From: Crenobacter oryzisoli
GTDB lineage: Bacteria > Pseudomonadota > Gammaproteobacteria > Burkholderiales > Chromobacteriaceae
Assembly: GCF_030385785.1 (NCBI RefSeq)
Contig: NZ_JAUEDK010000002.1
Location: forward strand, 1 to 64,000
DNA: 64,000 nucleotides
Direction: 5' to 3'
Made by a program: the position numbers and the translations under genes. Below the pieces are notes generated by a model. The model was given only the letters and a program-made list of their open reading frames with translations, searched no databases and was not told the DNA's origin. Shown one piece after another: positions 38,086-44,754 of the stretch; the first letter of the stretch is position 1, and each line of letters starts with the position of its first letter.

Positions 38086-39590
38086 GCCTGTCGACACCCG
38101 CCTCTCTGCGCTTTCGGCCACTCGGCATCGACACTTCGGCCGAATACGTGGTCTACATGCATGCTGGTTGTCACATCTGCCGTGCGGAAGGTTTCGCAGC
38201 CCAGACTCGTGTGGCCGTTTCTGCCAACGAGCGCACCGTGATCGCGACGCTCAACATAGTGCGCGGCGACCTGCTGGGTATCGATGAAGCCTCGTTGAGC
38301 GTCTCGGCACAGTGTGCGCTGGGTGTGCGGGCCGGTGTAATGCTGCAATTCAGCCATGTGCCGGTACTGGCTTCGGCCAGCCATGTTCGCGCCAAAGTCT
38401 TCGGCCAGACGCTCGACCGAGCGGCGATGCAGGCCATCGTGGATGATGCGGTCAGCGGCCGATTGTCTGATTTGCATCTGGCCGCCTTCGTGACTGCTTG
38501 TGCCGGGGAACGATTAACCTTCGACGAAACCGTCGAGCTCACCGAAGCCATGGTGGCCGCAGGCATGCGGCTTGATTGGCAGCGCCACCCAGTCGTCGAC
38601 AAACATTGCGTGGGTGGTCTACCAGGCAACCGGACCACTCCGATTGTGGTGGCCATCGTTACCGCCTGCGGCCTGGTCATGCCAAAGACCTCGTCGCGAG
38701 CCATCACCTCCCCGGCGGGCACCGCCGACATGATGGAGGTGCTGGCACCGGTCGACCTCGATGCCGACGCAATCCGCCGTGTGGTCGACCAAACGGGCGG
38801 CTGCATTGTCTGGGGGGGCGGCATGCAATTGAGCCCGGCCGACGATGTATTGATCCGCATCGAGCGCCCGCTGGATCTGGATAGCGACGGCCAACTGGTC
38901 GCCTCCATCTTGTCCAAGAAACTGTCTGCCGGTTCCGAACGGGTGCTGATCGATCTCCCGGTCGGTCCAACGGCCAAGGTGCGTGACGCGGCCGCCGCCG
39001 AGCGGCTGACGAATCGCCTGATCGCTGTAGGCACACGGCTCGGCTTGCGGGTGAAGGTACGGCAGTCCGATGGGCGCCAGCCTGTCGGGCGCGGCATCGG
39101 GCCGAGCCTGGAAGCACGTGACGTACTGCAGGTGCTCAACAACGACCCACAGGCGCCACAGGACTTGGTGGAGCGGGCCTTGGCTTTGGCCGGCGATGTG
39201 CTAGAGCTGGGCGATGCTGTCGCACTGGGGGGCGGTCTCGTGCTGGCGCGGGACACGTTGGAGAGCGGGCTCGCCTGGAAGCAGTTTCAGGCAATCTGCG
39301 CGGCCCAAGGCGGGCTGCGTGCGGTGCCACAGGCGCCGCTTTGCCACCTGGTTGATGCACCGCGTGCCGGCGTGGTCGGGGCGATCGACAACCGCGTCCT
39401 TGCCCGCATCGCCAAGCTGGCCGGTGCGCCACAGTCGAAAGCGGCCGGGGTCGACCTACTGGTCAAGCTGGCCGAACCAGTCGAGCGGCAGCAGCCGCTC
39501 TACGCCATCCATGCCGAGGCCCCCGGCGAATTACATTACGCACTGAGCTACGCCCTGGCCCACCCAGAGGTGATTCAACTGGAGAATTGA
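38082..39590 (+). CDS. AMP phosphorylase (thymidine-phosphorylase family)
   Basis: The 502-residue protein belongs to the long, archaeal-type branch of the pyrimidine-phosphorylase family. It has an extra N-terminal domain of about 90 residues and the motif DKHCVGGLPGNRTTPIV (from residue 173), which is DKHS-x-GG-x-PGN-like and not the KHSTGGVGDK of thymidine phosphorylase. SRAITSPAGTADMMEVL follows. Archaeal members convert AMP and phosphate to adenine and ribose-1,5-bisphosphate. The substrate here is inferred from family resemblance. It overlaps the nuclease gene by 4 bp and precedes the PRPP-synthetase-like gene by 1 bp. Confidence 0.87.
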   Translation: MSLSTPASLRFRPLGIDTSAEYVVYMHAGCHICRAEGFAAQTRVAVSANERTVIATLNIVRGDLLGIDEASLSVSAQCALGVRAGVMLQFSHVPVLASASHVRAKVFGQTLDRAAMQAIVDDAVSGRLSDLHLAAFVTACAGERLTFDETVELTEAMVAAGMRLDWQRHPVVDKHCVGGLPGNRTTPIVVAIVTACGLVMPKTSSRAITSPAGTADMMEVLAPVDLDADAIRRVVDQTGGCIVWGGGMQLSPADDVLIRIERPLDLDSDGQLVASILSKKLSAGSERVLIDLPVGPTAKVRDAAAAERLTNRLIAVGTRLGLRVKVRQSDGRQPVGRGIGPSLEARDVLQVLNNDPQAPQDLVERALALAGDVLELGDAVALGGGLVLARDTLESGLAWKQFQAICAAQGGLRAVPQAPLCHLVDAPRAGVVGAIDNRVLARIAKLAGAPQSKAAGVDLLVKLAEPVERQQPLYAIHAEAPGELHYALSYALAHPEVIQLEN

Positions 39591-39591
39591 A

Positions 39592-40500
39592 ATGGCTGCA
39601 GACACCAATGCTCAAATTGTCCTTCTGACTTTTCCCGGCAATGCAGTGGCCGGTGTGGAGCTGGGCGCCAAGCTGGGCGTTCCTTCGCAGCGCCTCGAGC
39701 TGCACGCCTTTCCAGATGGAGAGACCCTGGTCAGGCTGCCAAACGAACTGACTGGACGCTGCGTGCTGCTGCTGTGCTCGCTGGACCATCTTGACGGCAA
39801 ACTACTGCCCTTACTGTTGACCGCCGATGCCGCCCGCGAGCAAGGAGCCCGCCGAGTGGGTCTGGTGGCGCCCTATCTCGGCTATATGCGCCAGGATAGC
39901 CGTTTCCATAGCGGTGAGGCAGTCAGTGCACGCACTGTCGCTGCAGTACTGGAGCGCCATGTCGACTTCCTGATCACCGTCGAGCCACACTTGCATCGCA
40001 TCCACTCCCTGGCCGAGCTCTATCACATTCCCGCCCATGCGGTGTCGGCAATGCCTGCCATCGTCGATTGGATGCGCCGCGAGGTGCGTCAGCCGCTGCT
40101 AATCGGGCCCGATCAGGAAAGTTCACACTGGGTCGCCGCCATCGCAGCCGAACTGGAGGCCCCTTACCTGATCCTCGATAAGGTTCGCCACGGAGACCGT
40201 GCCGTCGAGATCTTAATGCCAGAGTTGGCGGGCTGGACTGGCCACACCCCGGTGCTACTGGATGACATCCTAGCCACCGCGCAAACCATGATCACTGCCG
40301 TGCGACAGCTGAAGCAACATGGTCTGCCCGACCCGGTCTGCGTCGCGGTGCACCCGATCCTGGTCGGTGATGCCCTGTCCGGCCTGTTGGCGGCCGGAGC
40401 TGCCAGGGTGGTCAGCTGCAACACCATCGCCCAGCCGAGCAATGCAATCGATGTCATGCCGTTGATTGCGGAAGCGGTGAAACCATTCTGCCATAAGTAG
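39592..40500 (+). CDS. Divergent ribose-phosphate pyrophosphokinase (Prs-like)
   Basis: The 302-residue protein has the Prs fold: HAFPDGETLVRLP, VAPYLGYMRQDSRFHSGEAVSAR, the metal site VEPHLHRIH, and a phosphoribosyl-binding loop LLDDILATAQTM. Classical Prs has DLHAxQIQGFF and DDxIDTAGT at the last two sites, so this is a divergent version; it is unlikely to be the housekeeping enzyme. It would make PRPP from ribose-5-phosphate and ATP, or act on a related sugar phosphate. Its position one base after the AMP phosphorylase suggests they share a pathway. Confidence 0.85.
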   Translation: MAADTNAQIVLLTFPGNAVAGVELGAKLGVPSQRLELHAFPDGETLVRLPNELTGRCVLLLCSLDHLDGKLLPLLLTADAAREQGARRVGLVAPYLGYMRQDSRFHSGEAVSARTVAAVLERHVDFLITVEPHLHRIHSLAELYHIPAHAVSAMPAIVDWMRREVRQPLLIGPDQESSHWVAAIAAELEAPYLILDKVRHGDRAVEILMPELAGWTGHTPVLLDDILATAQTMITAVRQLKQHGLPDPVCVAVHPILVGDALSGLLAAGAARVVSCNTIAQPSNAIDVMPLIAEAVKPFCHK

Positions 40501-40510
40501 GAAGAAGGCC

Positions 40511-41224
40511 ATGTCTCATCCGACTTGTCCCGACTCGCCACGTCCTCTGACCTCGGTGGAACGTGATGGGCCGCAGTGGATGAATGAGCAAACGGACCCC
40601 GAGGAAGGCGGCAACCGGGTTGCCGCCGTCGGGCTGACGCGTTATGAGCGGCAATTGCCAATCCGGCAGATTTCCTATTATCTGTGCGGCGAAATCCGCG
40701 AAGCGTTGGCCTACACCGAGTTGTTCAATACCCTATGGACGGCGGGCGGTGCCGATCAGGTGTACTTGCACCTCAACTCCCCGGGAGGTGACTTCGATAC
40801 CGGCCTGCAAATCATCAATAATATGGTGGCTTCGGAAGCTAGGGTCGTTACGGTGTTGGAGGCTCGTGCCTATTCAATGGCAGCGATGTTGTTTCTAGCT
40901 GGCGATGAACTGATTGTGCACGATAACTGCCAACTGATGTTCCATACTTATTCGGGTAGTTTGGTCGGCAAAGGAAACGAGCAGCAAGCGCAGGTGATCG
41001 CGCTGGGAAACTGGTTCGAGAAGGTGATGAAGCGAATCTGCATGCCCTTTCTTAGTTCGGCCGAAGTCGCCAAGGTGCTACAGGGGACCGACATCTGGAT
41101 GGATTCGGATGAGATTCGCCGTCGCCTTGCCCGCCTCAATCAGACCAGCGCCAAGACCATGCGCTCGACGAAACGGGTCGATACCGCCGATGACAAACAT
41201 GGGCCATCTTCCCCTGGAGAGTGA
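40511..41224 (+). CDS. ClpP-like serine protease subunit
   Basis: The 237-residue protein has a ClpP/crotonase core from about residue 55: the LNSPGGDFDTGLQIINNM oxyanion-hole segment, the catalytic serine in ARAYSMAAMLFLAGD and the histidine in QLMFHTYSG. The C-terminal part (FLSSAEVAKVLQGTDIWMDSDEIRRRL) resembles phage-type or accessory ClpP proteins. The N-terminal 50 residues are poorly conserved and probably flexible. No Clp ATPase is adjacent; it may use the cell's ClpX or ClpA, or act alone. It lies third-last in a tight operon. Confidence 0.85.
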   Translation: MSHPTCPDSPRPLTSVERDGPQWMNEQTDPEEGGNRVAAVGLTRYERQLPIRQISYYLCGEIREALAYTELFNTLWTAGGADQVYLHLNSPGGDFDTGLQIINNMVASEARVVTVLEARAYSMAAMLFLAGDELIVHDNCQLMFHTYSGSLVGKGNEQQAQVIALGNWFEKVMKRICMPFLSSAEVAKVLQGTDIWMDSDEIRRRLARLNQTSAKTMRSTKRVDTADDKHGPSSPGE

Positions 41225-41226
41225 TC

Positions 41227-41673
41227 ATGTACCAGCGCATCCTTGTGCCGATTGACGGCAGCGAAACCGCACAACGTGGCCTGGAAGAAGCCATTGCCCT
41301 GGCTAGCCGTCTGGGCGCCAAAATCAGGCTGTTTCATGTAGTGGACTCGCTGGCGGTCTATGTCGGCATGGCCGATCAGGCCGCCCTGGACGAGGGACGC
41401 CTCGAATTGCGTGCCGATGGCCTGAAGCTTTTGCAGGAAGCACGGCAACGGGTTGCCGAAACGGGCGTACAAGTCGATGCTCGCCTCCTCGAATGCGCCG
41501 CGCCGAGCATAGGTGAACTCATTCTCGATGAAGTGCGTCTCTGGTCCGCCGATCTGATTGTCATGGGGACACATGGCCACAAGGGAATGCGCCATTTGGT
41601 GCTGGGCAGCGATGCCGAATATGTGGTGCGGCGTAGTCCTGTACCTGTGCTGCTGGTACGGGCCACTGGCTGA
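41227..41673 (+). CDS. Universal stress protein (UspA family)
   Basis: The 148-residue protein has the single-domain Usp fold: YQRILVPIDGSETAQRGLEEAI at the start, and near the end the ATP-binding motif GTHGHKGMRHLVLGSDAEYVVRRSPVPVLLVR (G-x2-G-x9-G-S/T). Last gene of the FNR-box operon, ending base-to-base against the convergent alcohol dehydrogenase gene. ATG 41227 is used; GTG 41221 is also in frame. Confidence 0.92.
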   Translation: MYQRILVPIDGSETAQRGLEEAIALASRLGAKIRLFHVVDSLAVYVGMADQAALDEGRLELRADGLKLLQEARQRVAETGVQVDARLLECAAPSIGELILDEVRLWSADLIVMGTHGHKGMRHLVLGSDAEYVVRRSPVPVLLVRATG

Positions 41674-42660
41674 TCAGAATGTCGTCAGCACGGCAGCCCC
41701 TTGGACCCGTCCGCATCGCAGGTCGAAAAGTGCATGATTGGCGTGCTCGAGAGGGTAAGGCGTAACGTGCACCTGTAGGGGCACCTGTTCGGCTAGGCGG
41801 AGAAAATCGAGCCCATCGTCGCGGGTCAGATTCGCCACGGAGCGGATCTGCCGCTCGCCCCATAGGAGGCGGTAGGGAAACGCGGGGATATCAGTCATAT
41901 GGATGCCGGCACACACCACTACCCCTCCAGCGACAAGATGAGAAAGGGCTGTGGGCACCAGGCTACCTACCGGGGCGAACAATAAGGCTGCGTCCAGCAG
42001 CTTGGGCGGAGCCGTATCGCTGTCCCCTGCCCAACGGGCGCCAATGCTCAAGGCGAATCGTTGGGCCTCCCGGTCCCCGGGTCGAGTGAAGGCATATACC
42101 TCGCGCCCTTGGTGACATGCTATTTGCGCCACCAGATGCGCGGCAGTCCCAAATCCATAAATGCCCAGGCAATTGGCTTCTTGAGCAAAACGCAGGGCTC
42201 GGTAGCCTATCAGGCCTGCACACAAGAGCGGTGCCGCTTCAACGTCGATATAGCGGTCTGGCAAATGAAAACAATAGCGAGCCTCCGCCACTACGTAGTC
42301 CGCATAACCGCCTTGCAGTGTAAACCCATGGAAGCGGGCATTTTCGCAGAGGTTTTCCTGTTTGGTTTCACAGAACCGACAGGTACCACAAGTATGGCCC
42401 AGCCATGGTACCCCCACTCGCTCGCCGAGCCTGAAACCGGTCACATCGTCACCCAAGGCGACGATGTGACCAACAATTTCATGACCGGGGATCACGGGAG
42501 ACAGGGCGCCGGTCAACTCGCCGTCGATCACATGCAAGTCGGTGCGACAAACGCCACACGCATGTACCTGGATGAGCAATTGCCCCCGCTGGGGAGTCGG
42601 ATCAGGCCATTTCTCCAATAGCAAATCCTGTTTGGGGGCGTAGCAGCACATCACCCGCAT
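41674..42660 (-). CDS. Zinc-dependent alcohol dehydrogenase
   Basis: The 328-residue medium-chain dehydrogenase has the catalytic-zinc segment ACGVCRTDLH and GHEIVG, the structural-zinc cysteines CGTCRFCETKQENLC and a Rossmann segment GIYGFGTAAHLVAQ (altered GxGxxG). It resembles AdhA/AdhP-type proteins and would interconvert alcohols and aldehydes with NAD(P). It is the last gene of the hsp20-usp-adh operon and has a good AAGGAG site. Confidence 0.9.
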   Translation of the reverse strand: MRVMCCYAPKQDLLLEKWPDPTPQRGQLLIQVHACGVCRTDLHVIDGELTGALSPVIPGHEIVGHIVALGDDVTGFRLGERVGVPWLGHTCGTCRFCETKQENLCENARFHGFTLQGGYADYVVAEARYCFHLPDRYIDVEAAPLLCAGLIGYRALRFAQEANCLGIYGFGTAAHLVAQIACHQGREVYAFTRPGDREAQRFALSIGARWAGDSDTAPPKLLDAALLFAPVGSLVPTALSHLVAGGVVVCAGIHMTDIPAFPYRLLWGERQIRSVANLTRDDGLDFLRLAEQVPLQVHVTPYPLEHANHALFDLRCGRVQGAAVLTTF

Positions 42661-42758
42661 GGTGATTACTCCTTGGTCGTACCCAAGCTAGCGCTAAGCC
42701 CCACCGCTCATGGGCAGGGCCCGCAAATGGCTTGGTAACCGGCTCGGCTGAACGGCAT

Positions 42759-43598
42759 CTAATGCGACATCAAGACCGGGACCGTCATTGACTCCAGTAC
42801 GGTCTTAGTAGCCCCGCCGAGCATGATTTCAACCAGACGCGAATGACCGTAGGCACCCATTACCAGAAAATCGGCATCGACATCGGCCGCTGTTGAAAGC
42901 AATAAGCCACCAACATCATTCACGCCATTGATGTTGGCCAGCAACTCAACCTCGACCCCATGGCGGGCCAGGAACAGAGAAATGTCACTGCCTGGCAGTT
43001 CTCCCTGATGACTCAAAAACTGCTTTGCGTTGAAGGTCTGTAGCGACGTTTTCTGCGCTCGCTTCAGCAGCGGCAGCGCATCGGTCAGTGCGCGGATGGA
43101 CTCTCTTCCAGCGTCCCAGCCAACCAAGGCACGCTTCCCGAACTCTGTGAAACTCCCCAAATAAGGTACGACCAATACTGGACGGCCTGCGCCCAGCACG
43201 ACAGCCTGCACAAAATCTCTCGGCAGGTTATCAATATGTTTGTCAGGGTTACGTTGGCCAAGAATGACTAAATCATGGTAACGGGCGTGTAAGCAAAGTG
43301 CCTCGATCGGGCTGTCGATGCTCTGGCGCCACTCGATATTGTCAATACCAACAGCATGAATGACCTTATCGAAGGTCGCTTTCGCTTGCTTGGCATATTT
43401 CTCGGCATATTTTTCGGCTGCCGCTGTGACGTCGTGTAGCGGGGCCTCTGCCATGCTGGCTTCGAGCGTCGGCAGCCACGTGGTGAAGATGCCTGTCAAA
43501 TGAGCCCCAAAGCGCTGGGCCAATGATGCAGCAAGCTCCACTCTATTGATACAGTCAGGACTGCTGTCCACATGAACCAAAATACTTTGGTAGCTCAT
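42759..43598 (-). CDS. Tandem-domain universal stress protein
   Basis: The 279-residue protein has two Usp domains: residues 1-145 (YQSILVHVDSSPDCINRVELA, ending VLGAGRPVLVVPY) and 150-279, with the nucleotide-binding motif GAYGHSRLVEIMLGGATKTVLESMTVPVLMSH. The first domain seems to lack the full glycine motif, so only the second is likely to bind ATP. It sits between hsp20 (58 bp) and the alcohol dehydrogenase gene (98 bp) on the same strand. Confidence 0.92.
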   Translation of the reverse strand: MSYQSILVHVDSSPDCINRVELAASLAQRFGAHLTGIFTTWLPTLEASMAEAPLHDVTAAAEKYAEKYAKQAKATFDKVIHAVGIDNIEWRQSIDSPIEALCLHARYHDLVILGQRNPDKHIDNLPRDFVQAVVLGAGRPVLVVPYLGSFTEFGKRALVGWDAGRESIRALTDALPLLKRAQKTSLQTFNAKQFLSHQGELPGSDISLFLARHGVEVELLANINGVNDVGGLLLSTAADVDADFLVMGAYGHSRLVEIMLGGATKTVLESMTVPVLMSH

Positions 43599-43656
43599 CT
43601 TGAGTCTCCATCAGATACGGAGATCGGCCTGCGCTGAAGCCGGTCTCCGTAATGGT

Positions 43657-44133
43657 TTACTGGATCGCGATCTTTTTACTCTGACTGCTTTCTTTCTTTG
43701 GCAAGATCAACTCAAGGACGCCGTCATTGTACGTGGCTTTTACGTTGTCTCCATCAATGCCCTTATCGAGGGAAAAGCGACGGAAGAACTCGCCATGTCG
43801 GCGTTCGCTGTGAACGACTCTTTCCCCCTCCTTGCTTTTCTTTTCTTCAGTGATCTCAGCTGCAATTGTGACGACGTTGCCATCGACATCAACTTTGATG
43901 TCTTCCTTCTTTACTCCTGGCAGGTCGGCTGCGATGCGATAGCTGGTGTCGCTCTCGGAAAGGTCAACCGCAAACCTCATCGGCGAAAAATTGGATGGCC
44001 ACCAGTTTGCCGGTAGTTGCCAAGGTTCTTGCGAAAAAAAGTTGCCAAACAACTTATGCAGATCTGTATAAAACTTGAAGGGGTCGTATTCTGTGACTTT
44101 GCCTTTTTCTTCAGTGGGCGTTATGTTAGCCAT
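43657..44133 (-). CDS. Small heat shock protein Hsp20
   Basis: The 158-residue protein has an alpha-crystallin domain (residues 55-150: AVDLSESDTSYRIAADLPGVKKEDIKVDVDGNVVTI, then GVLELILPKKE) and an IAI motif at the C-terminus, used for oligomer assembly. It is an ATP-independent holdase. ATG 44133 follows a GGAGGT site; the frame extends further upstream without a start signal. First gene of the operon controlled by the FNR box at 44288. Confidence 0.94.
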   Translation of the reverse strand: MANITPTEEKGKVTEYDPFKFYTDLHKLFGNFFSQEPWQLPANWWPSNFSPMRFAVDLSESDTSYRIAADLPGVKKEDIKVDVDGNVVTIAAEITEEKKSKEGERVVHSERRHGEFFRRFSLDKGIDGDNVKATYNDGVLELILPKKESSQSKKIAIQ

Positions 44134-44287
44134 TGCGGACCTCCAATAAATAGAACGATTGTATTGCCATGCCGGGACCAATAAGCAAAATACATCAACA
44201 ACGTAGCCCAGGCTAAAATTAAATATAAACCCAGTTATTTTTTTATACATCGCTATTTCTTGCGGACAATCCGACATAGCGCATGTT

Positions 44288-44301
44288 TTGATCTGCATCA
44301 A
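44288..44301 (-). promoter_or_regulatory. Perfect FNR/ANR box upstream of hsp20
   Basis: TTGAT-CTGC-ATCAA on the plus strand (TTGAT-GCAG-ATCAA on the coding strand) matches the consensus perfectly. It lies 155 bp before the hsp20 start. The -10 region that would fit class II spacing (about 44262-44270) is a poor match, so either activation is class I or the start site is further away. The sequence between the box and the gene is distinctly AT-rich. Confidence 0.75.
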
Positions 44302-44754
44302 GATGGACGAGATCAGCAGGCTGATTAATAAAATAAAACCATCGAAAATAAATAAGAGCTTCTGGCTATCCCCACTGATTTCAGCAAGCCGCTTGACTTA
44401 CCGTACATCACCGGCAATGCAATGGCCTGAATGAGGTGCTGCTTACCATGTTGGGCAGCCAGTTCGACCAGGAAATCATCCTGAACGAGTCCACTGAAGG
44501 CCGTGGGCCGCTGTCGCTGCAGGTGGCAATGGTCGCCCCCATAGCACTGGCGAACTTCTCGAAGCTTGGTACGGCCGGCACTGCGTGCCTTGTTCGGCGC
44601 GGTGTCGGCAGGCTTCATGACTTTGGCCGTTGCCAGCCTGCGGCTGTCGATTTCTGGGTAATGACCAGCGAGACTGTCGTCGGTAAGCGGCTGACAAAAA
44701 AGGCGGGAATCGGCTAGCATGCCCTTCCCGCCTCTTTAATTGGATCGCCCGCCG
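44302..44754. other. Right edge of the accessory block
   Basis: About 450 bp with short frames only. The frame at 44436-44717 on the plus strand and its counterpart on the minus strand show no family resemblance or ribosome-binding site. An inverted repeat, aggcgggaa with ttcccgcct at about 44702-44734, ends directly before the transporter gene and could be the terminator of a lost minus-strand gene. Confidence 0.45.

Noticed and set aside
43590-43620. FNR box before the tandem Usp gene
   Set aside because: The sequence TTGAG...ATCAG has the wrong spacing and mismatches on both sides; the gene is better explained by read-through from hsp20.
44325-44720. 131-residue minus-strand frame at the right edge of the island
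   Set aside because: No family resemblance or start signal; composition unlike the genes on either side. It may be a relic, but this cannot be supported.
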